From contig NW_019775180.1 of the NCBI RefSeq assembly GCF_001039355.2, forward strand, positions 726,072 to 790,071: a DNA stretch of 64,000 bases, written 5' to 3'. Below, piece by piece: positions 18,881 to 29,704 of this stretch. Made by a program: the position numbers and the translations under genes. Each line of letters begins with the position of its first letter. The stretch's first letter is position 1. Under the pieces are notes generated by a model that saw only the letters and a list, made by a program, of their open reading frames with translations, had not been told where the DNA came from and did no database searches. The stretch comes from Lingula anatina (taxonomy: Eukaryota; Brachiopoda; Lingulata; Lingulida; Lingulidae).

Positions 18881-20005
18881 TTAACTTTGCTCCATAAGCC
18901 ATTTACGTGTACGGAGTTCAGCATCGGAAAGATCATTGTCTCCTTCCTTCAAAATTTGCTCTCGTGGTTGTTGTATGTTAGCGATATGAAATTGCGTTCG
19001 CGGAGTCTCTAACGCAATTGTGTCATCTGCATTTTCTTTTCCTTTGTCGTCCCTATACTGCACGTGATTAATAGTGAACTTTTTCGTCGAAATGCCAATG
19101 GGACGTCCGAATGTTTCGAAACGTAAATCAGGATTCTCATAACCATTTCTGTTGTTGATCGCCGAGGCTGTTTTTCGCTGTTGTGATTGCCCTAGGAATT
19201 TTTCATCATAGCCTGTGGATTTATTTCTTGTCACCGGAGGTCTGTGTATGGCTATCTCCGGCATACTTCGACCCCAGTGCAGCGGGGGACCTGGTTTGTA
19301 AGTGGGATTTATTAGTTTACCATGGTCAGATATTTTTCTTTCTTTCTGTGTGTTTTCCTGTAGGGTCAGAACAATGTTTGGGTATCCCTTAGAGACCCTT
19401 TTCACAAGAAAACTTATTTTTGTGTTATTTTTGCCTCCCTCTTTCTCCGACATCATGGCCTGTTGCAGTTGTCGCAGTGTCACTTTCTCCAGACAGTTCA
19501 CATTTTGTGTCAACCCCTCACGTGTCCAGGCGTTGGCTTTCATCGGGTGAGGCGTTATGTCTAACATTTTTCCTGAATCATTTCCCTCTCTCTTCGACAC
19601 AAGAGCATCATTCCTGTAGTCTTCCTTGCGTATCCTTTTTTCCAGTTGCCGCAAATCTACGTCTTTTCTATTGGGACATCTCGCTGAGGTCTTCAAGTCT
19701 TGCACCTTATAAATGTTCTGAAGATGCTCAGCGTGGCTTTTTGTTTCACTGGAATACCGTGAACACGGGGCTGTGATTTTTTGCCGGAGTGAAGACTGCA
19801 GTGATTCCCTCGCTAGCAAGAGTCTACTCTTTCGAGGTGGTCTAACAAGTCTTAAGACGCTACTTGAAGTATCGCTGAATATAGAGTAGTTTCTGCTCAT
19901 TTCGCTTCCTTGCGCATTTGTCTGATTGGCCGCCGCTTGCCTCAGCAAAATTGTCAGAGTGGCGCCCAGCGTGGACGTGAAATCCTCATCGTTGTGGAAA
20001 GCCAT
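18881..20005 (-). CDS. Unrecognised single-exon basic, disordered protein, 374 aa
   Basis: A continuous frame of 374 codons from ATG at 20005 to the stop at 18881. No homologue is recognised. The N-terminus has a short Leu/Ala-rich helix-like stretch (ATLTILLRQAAANQ), followed by Arg/Ser/Lys-rich sequence (RPPRKSRLLLARESLQ). Residues about 115-150 and 175-190 look helical and charged (LRQLEKRIRKEDY, LRQLQQAMMSEKEGG). A Pro-rich segment (TYKPGPPLHWGRSMPEIA) precedes the C-terminal third. The extreme C-terminus, DAELRTRKWLMEQS, shares a W-L core with CQNWLKGLE near the end of the protein at 14024. No signal peptide or membrane segment is seen. The GPCR relic begins just downstream of its stop (convergent). 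Confidence 0.65.
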   Translation of the reverse strand: MAFHNDEDFTSTLGATLTILLRQAAANQTNAQGSEMSRNYSIFSDTSSSVLRLVRPPRKSRLLLARESLQSSLRQKITAPCSRYSSETKSHAEHLQNIYKVQDLKTSARCPNRKDVDLRQLEKRIRKEDYRNDALVSKREGNDSGKMLDITPHPMKANAWTREGLTQNVNCLEKVTLRQLQQAMMSEKEGGKNNTKISFLVKRVSKGYPNIVLTLQENTQKERKISDHGKLINPTYKPGPPLHWGRSMPEIAIHRPPVTRNKSTGYDEKFLGQSQQRKTASAINNRNGYENPDLRFETFGRPIGISTKKFTINHVQYRDDKGKENADDTIALETPRTQFHIANIQQPREQILKEGDNDLSDAELRTRKWLMEQS

Positions 20006-21519
20006 AAATATATATTATAAGGTCAGTGGAGAATGACCAACATGTGTCCACGCATAAATTACACGCACCTAAATATCTGCTTTCTCGATATTCAAGAAAT
20101 TCCTTGGCCATGTGGCGAAATACATCTTTTGGTTTGTCCTAATTTTGAAACTGTGGAAAACAATAATAGTCAAATTCAAGCTATCTCGAAAGGAAATCAA
20201 CAGCACTCCTGTAATGCACTGAGAATTCTAAATCCTGTTAATCCTCTATTACGTGAGGTCTCGTCAAGTGTCTAGCGACAATTTGTAATTGTAAACAGAA
20301 CTTTTGTAAGAAATTAGCGATATATTTACACGCAGAGTAGATATCCTGTCATACGAGTCGTTTTACATTGTATGTCATCAATGAAGAGCTATTGCCGTCG
20401 CTATGGTCCACTCGCTATCAGCGTATTACCACAGCAACAAGTCTGATAAACGAGAAATTAAACATTGTTGCGTTCAACTATTCTTAACGAATTGGCTTTA
20501 GATCGTTTCATCAACCAAGGGCAACGTTCACCCAGGTTAAAACATTCTAAAATACATGTAAATGTGACTGCTCGATGACAATCAAAAGAAATATAGGGCC
20601 TATTAGAAGTAATAGCACTGCTATGTAACTTTTCAACAGTTTTTTCCGAAAAAATATGCTCATAATATACATTAACTAATATTTATTTTGGAGAGAACGG
20701 AGAAGTATTAGTCAGTCATTGAGATGTCTGATATTCCCTAGAAACGTTGATCTTTTTTTCATTAACGTATGTACTTTCCGCGTTACAATTAAGACGCCAT
20801 CTATTAATAACGGATGTTATTTCTAAATAATAGATGAGTGCGGGGATACTGACGGTTTATGGATAGATGATCGTTGTAGATGGCTTATTATATTTATACT
20901 TCGTATCACTTTAGGCCATGTGGCAAACAGTTGCAATTGTGCCTGTTCGTTATTTTAAAGTCCTGGTGCTGAACATGAGGTCTAACAAACCACTCACCAA
21001 CCACGGTTCTTTCGACCCGCAAACTTCAAAATGCTAGTAATAGGTATGCAGCAAGACGCCTACAAGTATTTTTTGTATTGTCACTGAGTGCAAATGATAT
21101 TTCTGCCAGTAAAACTAAAGTCAATTCATTTAATTGTTTATAAAACATTTTACATCCTTTTGCAAAATCAATATAGGATGTCAATAAAATTGGAACATTC
21201 CGGATAAAAACCCATGAACTTGACGTTTCTATTAAAGCTAACATACAGTACGTAGATCGTGGGGAGAAGATTGTAACCTTGCATTGCACGGGAAATGGTA
21301 ATGGTAATGATCTTCAAGTGCGTCGTAGCAGGGTGACCGTTGACATTAAACATAAATCTTTGTACAGAAAACACGAAACAGCAAACAAACGCAAGCCTTG
21401 TTCTCAATCTCAATTGATTGTCCTTTTAATAATCTCATCCATTCCCATTTACAAGTACAGACATAAAAAGAAGAGCGTCCTCGCGTTGCAACCAAACCTA
21501 CAATCAATTTACCCCTGTG
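20006..21519. other. Intergenic: promoter side of the 374-aa ORF and GPCR upstream region
   Basis: An AT-rich run (about 20006-20017) lies immediately before the 374-aa start on the minus strand. An 80-codon open frame at 20033-20275 shows no domain and is not called. Nothing else is recognised up to the GPCR start. Confidence 0.4.
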
Positions 21520-22470
21520 ATGAACAACAGTACGGCGCGAGGAAGCAGTGGACTGAATATGCACTTTTTTATATTCGGCGGCATTTTCCCTGGGATTATT
21601 TCCATCGTGGGGTTGTTTTGCAATACACTTTCTTTTGCAGTATTTAACAAGATGAGGCCAGTTACAACATTTGTGTTTCTTCTGCAGGTGTTGGCATTGT
21701 GCGATAACTTGATTTTGCTAGAAATGTTGATATCCTTCGTGCTGCCGGCAGTGTATCCGTATACAAGATGGTTTTCGATATTTGTTCAGATGCAGGAGAC
21801 TTTCAGTGCACATTTTTCGGCTATACATTACATTCTTGTATTTATGGATACGTCAATAATTATTTTGGTAGCTCTAGACCGATATCTCTCGACGCACAGG
21901 CCGCTGAAACGACAACTGACCGTGAAAACGTGTAGCATTTGGCTCCTTGCGTCGGCAGTGTTTGCGATAATGTTTAATGTTCCGAAGTTCAGTTTTGACC
22001 ATACGTCTTTTCAACCGTGTAACAACTCGACGCTTGATTACTGTTATGTTTTTGGGAAGTCCAAACTGTCATTTCTATTTGAATTGCTTTACAGTAACAT
22101 ATTTTCAACGATATTATATTTCATTGTTCCCATTGTGTTGCTGGTATTTATCAATGTTCGATTAATCCAAACGTTGAGAAAGCGACAGTCCAGAGCTAAG
22201 ACAGGCAAAAGAACGAGAGAATTTATCATCATTGTCATATTCATGGTGGGATTGTTCATGCTCGGCTCCTTGCCCGTATGCCTCATGCAGGTGGCATATC
22301 TTTTTGGCGATGGGATTTCAGACACTTTGCATTCTTCAGATGTACAGTATTCCGTGCCCATAATGGCGATAATTACTCATTGTAACTACGCAGCGAATTT
22401 TTTTATCTACGGCCTGTTTGGAAGTGTGTTTAGAGCGCAGCTGGCTGTTTTATTTCGGTGTCGCAAATAA
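21520..22470 (+). CDS. Intronless rhodopsin-class GPCR, FMRFamide/neuropeptide receptor-like, 316 aa
   Basis: Seven hydrophobic segments are visible. The N-terminus has one NNST glycosylation site. TM1 carries Asn35 (FCNTLSF), TM2 Asp62 (LALCDN), and TM3 ends in D120-R-Y (VALDRYLSTHRPL). A Cys pair in loop 2 (C167, C175) follows, then TM5 with Pro (YFIVPIVLLVF), a basic third loop (RKRQSRAKTGKRTRE), TM6 (MLGSLPVC) and TM7 with NFFIY in place of NPxxY. The overall pattern suits invertebrate FMRFamide-type peptide receptors, which couple to G proteins at the plasma membrane; the ligand cannot be read from the sequence. Departures: no Trp in the TM6 CWxP position and no Cys at the usual extracellular end of TM3. 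I chose the ATG at 21520 because the upstream in-frame codon at 21517 is GTG. A broken relative lies at 18681-18831. Confidence 0.88.
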   Translation: MNNSTARGSSGLNMHFFIFGGIFPGIISIVGLFCNTLSFAVFNKMRPVTTFVFLLQVLALCDNLILLEMLISFVLPAVYPYTRWFSIFVQMQETFSAHFSAIHYILVFMDTSIIILVALDRYLSTHRPLKRQLTVKTCSIWLLASAVFAIMFNVPKFSFDHTSFQPCNNSTLDYCYVFGKSKLSFLFELLYSNIFSTILYFIVPIVLLVFINVRLIQTLRKRQSRAKTGKRTREFIIIVIFMVGLFMLGSLPVCLMQVAYLFGDGISDTLHSSDVQYSVPIMAIITHCNYAANFFIYGLFGSVFRAQLAVLFRCRK

Positions 22471-23723
22471 AACTGATACCTGGAGACTCGCCGGTAGCGA
22501 GACAGAAGGATATATCCCACCAGTGGCAAGCCTTGAACTGGAAGTAAGCGGTTTCAGCAGAACACATTTTATGTTATACCATCTCGAATTATAACTCTCA
22601 TCAAACTGTGCACACTGAGAACATTTACGTTTAAGCAGGGTTTTACGTTAATAGGTTTATGTTGAAATAGTTCAATATGAGAACAAGCAAATTAAGATAA
22701 TTTACTTATTTTAAAAGGTGACAAATTCTTGAATATGAGCAGCTAAGGGGTGATTAACTATCGTCTGTTGATTAAACTACTTCAGCTGATTGCACTTTAA
22801 AGTAACCCGCAGAGTTGGATCGACCGAGCATGTACGATGTGTGAATCTGAATGCGCAGTTATTCTACCACTTTTGAGTTAATGCCATCGATACTGTTCTT
22901 ATAATTGGGTGACATTGATCTTTTGTAACGCACAACTATCAAAAAAAATAGTCGATTTCACCTTCTCTAAACATAACATCATGTATTGGAAATCAATCAA
23001 TTTTAACGGTATAGAACACTGATATAGAAAGTCAATAAAAACGTCATCCGTAGCAACTAGGAAACATTCGGTTGTCAACTGCTATTGCTTCCATTGATCG
23101 AAACAATATTCTGGTTTGTAGTTTAAAGTTGGCAAGCATTTAACATCAATACATGTGAAACCCACTACAACGTTACAAAAAGGAAAAATATCTAACAACA
23201 ATAAGGCATTTAAAAGCATTTTATTTGTCAGTAGGAAGCTTCAGTCGGAGCTATTGTTGAATGGCATTCAATTTTTCTATGAAAGGAAGCAACATATTTA
23301 GAATATTTTTTAACATTTCGGTAATGTCTTATATATAGAAACTTGTAAATCTTAAAATATTATATATTGCCCGACTGAACTATTCTATTTAGTACACATG
23401 TATAAGATATTTGTCAAATATACAAGTAGGTTTTTTATTCTATTTCTAAATTTCTAAAATAAAACTAACAAAATTAGGGCAAGTAAGTTTAATTTCTATT
23501 ATTACGTCCATGCATTTCATTTTTCTAGAAATATATTAATAAACAGGTTGTAAAAATCCTGTGAAATACTGCACATGTCTCTTGTATATTATATGGCACA
23601 TATTTTTAGAAAGAAAGTGAATTTATCCTTGGCTGCCTTAAGCATGGCACGCAGCCATAATTTTCACCTGAACCACAAATAATAATGACAATAATAATAA
23701 TGAAAGAAAGTAAAAAGAAAAGA
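22471..23723. other. Gene-free AT-rich interval
   Basis: 3' flank of the GPCR. No open frame, RNA gene or repeat that I can support. AATAAA-like sequences occur around 23034 and 23459. Confidence 0.4.
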
Positions 23724-24731
23724 TCAGTCATCTTCATCACCAAACACCGGACCTCTTCCCGTAACTGCGCCCCATCTGTCATCCATTTGAATGCTGACTT
23801 CTTTACCATCACGATAAGAAAAAACGCCTTTCGTGATGTTTCGTGGCACCTGGTTTCTTGGCAGCGGGACGTCCGCAACTCCTCTGTGACCTAGAGATCC
23901 TAGGCTGTTCGCCTTTCTCAGCTTTGGGAAGAAAACAGGAAGGTTATGGCACTGAATCTTTTTAGCATTTCTAAGGTTCACTTCTGTGAGTGAACGTGTC
24001 ACTAATAACTGAGGGGGGACCATTCGCCCACGCAAGTATAGTTCTAGATTTTCTCGGGCGGAAAGCTTGTTTGGCTTTCGGGATGAAGAAGAGTGTTTTT
24101 CGCCAGTATTGATGTCACAAACGTCACAAAACGTCACAGATTTTCTGAGCACTGCAGGCGCAGACCTGGAATTGCGCCGGGAGAGAATAGGCTTCACTGT
24201 GACGGGTTTAGGTACAGACCAACTGTTTTGTGATGATGTATCCTCATCTAAAATTTGCCCACTTTCTGCTTCGCGGAAACCGTATGTCTCTTGTGTATTT
24301 TTTCCCGATATTTGGCTAGATTCCATGTTCAACGTTGGCGAAGATATGCTGACAAATTTCCCTTTCCCTTTCACGGCAGTTTTCGCCGTGCGAAAATTGA
24401 AGGTTGGCACAACGTTTATGTTCTCATGTGATCTTGTCAATGTAGTTGATGCTGAGTTCGTTGTAATCCTGGGTCTCTTTTCCAATATTTGTGACTGTGC
24501 TCTGTTACAAAGACGAAGTGAGCTGGATCGCCTTGAAAGATACGGAGTCATTCCAAGTGTTTCTCTCCGACCGTCTTTCAATGGTTCCTGCTTGGACCGT
24601 GATGTATGTGACGTATGTAACCGCTCCACGCTGCCGACGTGGCCCGCCTCTGTCAAGGCAGGATTGTCATCGATCGAGAGTCCAAATGGAGCAAAACAAC
24701 TGCGACGCGGAAAAGACCCTGAGTATGACAT
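23724..24731 (-). CDS. Unrecognised single-exon Ser/Arg-rich disordered protein, 335 aa
   Basis: A continuous frame of 335 codons from ATG at 24731 to the stop at 23724. A 224-codon plus-strand frame overlaps it but has the look of a shadow. No homologue is recognised. It is Ser/Arg/Asn-rich, without a signal peptide or membrane segment. Basic-Ser clusters (LSRRSSSLRLCNRAQ, ILSRRNSRSAPAVLRKS) are followed by VTFCDVCDINTGEKH, a CxxC pair that is not a complete zinc finger. Further on are a helical LSARENLELYLRGRM, a TRSLTEVNLRNAK stretch and an acidic C-terminus (FGDEDD). RRxS-type kinase sites are plausible. Single-exon structure, strand and composition resemble the ORFs at 14024 and 18881, but I see no clear sequence homology. 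Confidence 0.62.
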   Translation of the reverse strand: MSYSGSFPRRSCFAPFGLSIDDNPALTEAGHVGSVERLHTSHTSRSKQEPLKDGRRETLGMTPYLSRRSSSLRLCNRAQSQILEKRPRITTNSASTTLTRSHENINVVPTFNFRTAKTAVKGKGKFVSISSPTLNMESSQISGKNTQETYGFREAESGQILDEDTSSQNSWSVPKPVTVKPILSRRNSRSAPAVLRKSVTFCDVCDINTGEKHSSSSRKPNKLSARENLELYLRGRMVPPQLLVTRSLTEVNLRNAKKIQCHNLPVFFPKLRKANSLGSLGHRGVADVPLPRNQVPRNITKGVFSYRDGKEVSIQMDDRWGAVTGRGPVFGDEDD

Positions 24732-26271
24732 TGTGATTTAGATATGAAGTGTATATGTTCCGTTGTTGTGAAGTAGTTTCATCCGCGTATCACTCACCCC
24801 ATTATTTAAGCCTACCTGCGCTTAAAACAAGCTTTTTCTAGACGCTTCTGTGACAGCCAACTGATGTATGTTTCCGTATTCTAACTTATCGTTATATACA
24901 CTGACTACAAACACAAATTACTCTTTGTATTTGTATTTACTATTGTACGATCATGCCATATAATTGAACATCGATGCGAAAAATTGATCAAGGCAGCCAG
25001 ACGGAACTTCAACATAGTGCGATGAATTGTCTCATAAACTGGGGCTAATCGAACGCCACCATGAAGTTAAGTGACTTGCATGAAATAAAGAAAACGACCA
25101 ATTTTGCCAATATTTGAACTCCGACCTCAAATGTTGGTTTAATTGATAGTTAGATGCTGTAGGTAGTACCTTTACCAAAATGCTTTGTGGTGGTGTTATA
25201 AATGTGGAAGTGAGTTTGAGTTTATATTTGTTTAATCATTCACTAGTTCTTGTTATTACTCAAGATGAACGTAAGCAAACAGACAGTTTCCATTATATGC
25301 ACAGAGTAGAGATACATTACGCCGAGGAAACTATGGTTTAAAACTATTATACTCTCTGAATAATGAAAAAAAAGTTATAAATATTTTGCATATTCATTAT
25401 TTTTACATCTGTCATTCTAATGTTCATAACATGTTGAACGATACATACACTGTAAAAATATATAGGCGGAGAACTGTTATGTCAGCAACCTTTAAAAAAC
25501 GTTGATCTTTGTTTTAAAAATATAAAATTGTGTGCGCCATCGTTAAATGTGAAGTTATTTTTGTTAGAGCACTTCCCGCCAACAGGTCGCCTCCTTTTCA
25601 TCTTAAAATTATTACAAATTGAAATGCAAAAAAGTCGGTTTAAATGAGTTTATTCATAGAAGATACTATTAAACATTGCAAAATTCGATGAAAAATATTG
25701 ACAATGGCATTGGCAACTAATGGCACTTCCTCTCTAAATGTAATGTGATCCTAATAAGTATGGTCTGTGATCGATAGTGTTATTACTGACACATTTCACT
25801 ACAAAACAAAACAAAATTCATAAAATATCATTAAAACTATTGCAGATGAAACAATCTGATGCAAGTAGCATCATTATTGGCTATATTATATCCACAACGA
25901 AACGTTAGCAAAACAATACAAATAATGGTCTAATAAACATATTGGACACTAACACATAGAGGGAACTGAACTTATTGTCGCTGTTGTCGTGACACAAACG
26001 GGGTCCACCAGGGCTCGATCACATATCCCGAGTAATTGGTATTTAACTTCATATCATTCATTACATGCTAAAAACCTCAACTTTAAGTATCAATATAAAC
26101 TTTTTGATATAGGACGTATAGTATTGGAAGTAGGGCTGTCTATACACTTCTTGCAAAACATCAGTGATGAAAGACAACAATAAATAGACTCGTTTGTACT
26201 CGTAATCAACTCGTTGTCAACTCACAATACGATTACATTATTGTGGTAACTGTCGCTAGCAATATGTAGTC
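24732..26271. other. Intergenic, AT-rich
   Basis: It contains the 3' flank of zinc-finger copy A, with a minus-strand AATAAA candidate at 25649-25654. No gene is recognised. The similarity that copy A shares with the other zinc-finger copies stops at its stop codon and does not extend into this interval. Confidence 0.4.
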
Positions 26272-27501
26272 TTATGTATGGTGGCTCCTTCTGTGTCGTA
26301 GCATATTCCCAGACTGGCTAAATGATTTGCCACACACATCACACGAGTAAGGTTTCTCTCCGGTGTGGATACGTTGATGCTTGTTACAGGTAGAGATGTC
26401 AGCAAAGCGGCGGTGGCACGTGGGACACTGGTAAGGACGCTCTCCAGTGTGAAGGCGAATGTGGGTCTTCAGAGAGCACATCTGCGTAAAGCACTTGCTG
26501 CAGTGTGGGCACTTAAACGGGCGATCGGTGGAAGCAGGGTGGCTACGAATGTGGTTGCTGAGATTATTTTTACTACTGAAATGCTTTTCACTAAGGTGAC
26601 AGAAGTGTCGTTTTGCGGGTGGACAGTCGGTTGATGATGTGATTTCAGTAGGCCTATTGTCACGTTGACGTTTACGATTAGAAGGAGTACGGGCCACAGA
26701 GCCTTCCACTTGTGAAATGAAGTCAACTTGACGGCTGAGGACGCCATCATCGGTGTCTTCGTGGTCCAGAATGTCACAATCACTGTCAGGAGAGTTATAG
26801 CCAGATTCCAGTTCCTCCCTCAGCATTTCAACAATCAGAGACAAGTCAGTAGTTTCTCTGGCTGGAGGTAACCTGTAGATGTCAAACTCATTTGGACATT
26901 TTCGTTTGACGTTCAAAGCGTTAGTGGCGGTCTTGTTTGAACGAATTAGGTCCTGTCTACTGTCTTCATTATCCGCGTAGAAGTCAGTGTGAGGTTGGCC
27001 TGTCTCTAGGGTTGTGAAATTGGTCGTCTGGTCAGTGGAATGTTGGTCAAGTTCTCGAATGCGGCCGATGACATGCTTCAGGTCGCACGTTGACTGGTTG
27101 TAAGACACTTGCTGTGCAGGAACAGGAGTCAGGAGGAAGCCACTGCTGCACGATTTACCAGGTAACCTACAATAAAAGATACAAAAACATCATATGCGCT
27201 TTTCATGAAAATAATGCATTTAAGTTATTGAAAATTTGAAATTGAAAGTAATTCGAAAGATGACGTGGTGATATTTCTGACGGGACATATCGCATAAATC
27301 ACACAAGACATTTAGAAGATTGCTCAAGAATATGATTGAATTAATTTTCAGAGTAAGAGGAGCCAGTTAATGTTTATGCAATGTCTCTTACCTTTCATAG
27401 GTATGTTGGTCGTTATCATACTGAGACTGAAGGAGATGTGGTGGACAGGCTGCAGTGAAATGACTGGTGAAGTGATGGGAGGGGTTCATCCACATACTCA
27501 T
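26272..27501 (-). CDS. C2H2 zinc-finger protein, cluster copy A, 334 aa
   Basis: Two coding exons: 27392-27501 (ATG at 27501, MSMWMNPSHHFTSHF) and 26272-27166, with an untranslated first exon whose donor is at 27785. The frame joins as AG|G (Arg37). The N-terminal half is acidic and Ser/Thr-rich (RLPPARETTDLSLIVEML, ELESGYNSPDSDCDIL), a plausible effector region, and a basic RKRQR precedes the fingers. Four C2H2 units lie at about residues 226-246, 256-276, 284-304 and 312-331, joined by TGERPY/TGEKPY linkers. The first unit reads CHLSEKHF, so its second Cys is Ser and only three fingers keep all ligands. Probably a DNA-binding nuclear factor; the target is unknown and I do not recognise an orthologue. 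Nearly identical to copy C (33716). Confidence 0.88.
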
Positions 27502-27784
27502 GGTTATCTGAAATGGTGATATGATGTTTAAAAAAAAAGTGCAAAAATACACAATGTATCAATGTATTATTTTCTTCAACTGCTTTATAAAAAAAATCGT
27601 TGAAAAAAGTGATTCGATATCGATTTTATCTATAATATTAAATTTCTTCAAATTGCAATTGAGGTTATTTTAATATGTCATGACCTTTAGTTTAAAGAAT
27701 TTGCTTCAATGTATCACTTTCAAATATTCGGGATAAATACCCTAATAATAAATCTTTTTACTCAAGATTACAAAATGCACATAC

Positions 27785-27958
27785 CTCTTGTTCAAGTTTT
27801 CTTCCGACACAGTAGATGTAGTATACTGGTTCTGGGTGCGTCTCTTGTTACGTCTGCGTTATAACTCTAGCAAAGAAGATTCTGAAAGTTCTTGAAACTT
27901 TCACAGCCTTTAAAGAAATCCGTCATGCTCCCAACTTTGCGCTCTGTCCTGCAATTGG
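27785..27958 (-). promoter_or_regulatory. Core promoter and untranslated exon 1 of zinc-finger copy A
   Basis: Read on the minus strand there is a CCAAT box (attgg at 27954-27958), exactly 40 bp before a TATA-like TTTAAAGG (27907-27914), then a leader ending at a donor at 27785/27784 (AAGAG|GTATGT). The same arrangement with the same 40-bp spacing recurs at copies B, C and D. Further upstream, conserved blocks include accyttaaggcgtgtccttt-like sequence and cacgtgtgatcaggtcttatctga. Confidence 0.65.
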
Positions 27959-29028
27959 CCAGAAATTTTCAATGGTCACAGATCAGCTAGCTTTTTTAGC
28001 CTTAATTATCCCTTTAAGGGAAGCGGAGCAACCCGTTAAGGCGTGTCCTTTGATCGATCTTAATCTTCTTTCCTATTTACCTGTATATCTTGGTTTTGTA
28101 AAGGTGACAGCACACCTTAAGAATCTAGCGCAATGATCCGAGGAGCAATTAACTGAATTATCTAAACCCGAAAGACCTTTGATTAAATGATCAGAGGAGA
28201 AGGGCACGTGTGATCAGGTCTTATCTGATTCTCACCTCAAATTAGCGGACCAGTTACAGTAGGATTAGATCCCTTGAAAATACTTCTTAACAATCAACCA
28301 TTTCAAAATCAAGACGAAAATTTTTTATGCTTAGCAAACGTCATTTATATTTTCTTTTTTGTGAAACGAGCTCTACGGGGTTAACGCGTGAAGTTGAGTT
28401 TTCCTCGGGAAAAAAATTATCCTACCCATATTTGATCGTTCGACTTGTCCCTGCACTTGGATTCGAGGTTTTAGTTATTTTCAATTTAATGATATATATC
28501 TAATAACCAAGTAGAAAACCATATCTTACTGTACATGTCACAAATTTGGAACCATTGACATCAGTTACTTATAATTGAGTTTTAATATTTTATAAGGTCT
28601 GAATTGGGAAAGTTAAAGAGCTTTTTAGGATATGAAGACACAGAAGGTTTAACTTCGGGAAATTTTCAAACGCGTACGGTATACAATTATCATTACAAAA
28701 TATATTAAAGAATTCACACTAGTCTGTAAGCAAAGAATTACAAAATAATATAACTAAAGAAAGCAACAAGAGCATTTTCCTTCTTATAGAAAAAAGAACA
28801 CCGATAGATTATTTTAATATATATATCAAAAGACCAAGACTCGAATAAAATTTTTCGTTACTTTTCCACTTCCAATTCGATAAAGAATCTGTCGGTATTT
28901 GTGAAGAATCTTTTTTGAGAAAATGTGTCTACTGACAAATTAATTTCGATAAAAACATCAGTGCCTTCACTGGTGGAGATAATAAAAAATTAAAAAGAGT
29001 TTATCGTCCTTTGTGATATGTGTCGGGC

Positions 29029-29029
29029 T
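29029..29029. other. Assembly gap (single N) inside the zinc-finger cluster
   Basis: To the left is the distal promoter of copy A. To the right the sequence resumes inside the intron between the two coding exons of another copy (29030 matches 27206 and 34646). The second coding exon of copy B is therefore missing at this join. Confidence 0.9.
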
Positions 29030-29218
29030 NAAAATAATGCATTTAAGTTATTGAAAATTTGAAATTGAAAGTAATTCGAAAGATGACGTGGTGATATTTC
29101 TGACGGGACATATCGCATAAATTAAACACACAAGACATTTAGAAGATTCACCAAGAATATGATCGAATTAATTTTCAAAATAAGTGGAGCCAGTTAATGT
29201 ATATGCAGTGTTCCTTAC

Positions 29219-29328
29219 CTTTCCGAGTTATGTTGGTCGTTATCATACTGAGACTGAAGGAGATGTGGTGGCCAGGCTGCAGTGAAATGACTGGTGAAGT
29301 GATGGGAGGGGTTCATCCACATACTCAT
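29219..29328 (-). pseudogene. Zinc-finger copy B, first coding exon only (truncated by the gap)
   Basis: An intact first coding exon, ATG at 29328 to the donor after 29219, encodes the same MSMWMNPSHHF start as copy A, ending ...NSER instead of ...TYER. Its promoter follows upstream (TATA-like cctttaaa 29653-29660, CCAAT at 29700-29704). The zinc-finger exon should lie left of 29029 but is absent because of the join. This is either a fourth gene with lost sequence or the allelic version of copy A placed in tandem. The pseudogene type only records that it is incomplete here. Confidence 0.8.
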
Positions 29329-29652
29329 GGTTATCTGAAATGGTAATATGATGTTTAAAAAAATACAAAATTACCAAATGTATCATAATTTATTTTCTTC
29401 AACTGCTCATTAAAAAAATCGTTGAAAAAGTGATTCGATGTAGTTTAAAGAGTTTGCCTCCACTATCATATATTGAGGAGAAATGGCCTAATAATATATC
29501 TTTTTACTAAAGATTACAAAACGCACATACCTCTTGTTCAGGTTTTCTTCCGACACAGTAGATGTAGTATACTGGTTCTGGTTGCGTCTTTTGTAACGTC
29601 TGCGTTATTGCTCTTGCAAAGAAGTTTATGAAAATTCTTGAAACTTTCACAG

Positions 29653-29704
29653 CCTTTAAAGGAATCCGTCATGCTCCCAACTTTGCGCTCTGTCCTGCAA
29701 TTGG
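29653..29704 (-). promoter_or_regulatory. Core promoter of zinc-finger copy B
   Basis: Minus-strand CCAAT (attgg 29700-29704) and TTTAAAGG (29653-29660) with the 40-bp spacing seen in all copies. Confidence 0.6.

Noticed and set aside
21279-21647. 122-codon plus-strand frame overlapping the GPCR start
   Set aside because: It is out of frame with the receptor and lacks any family signature; treated as a shadow.
24067-24741. 224-codon plus-strand open frame
   Set aside because: It is antisense to the 335-aa minus-strand ORF. The minus frame is longer and has a better start and composition. I kept only that one, but transcription data could reverse the choice.
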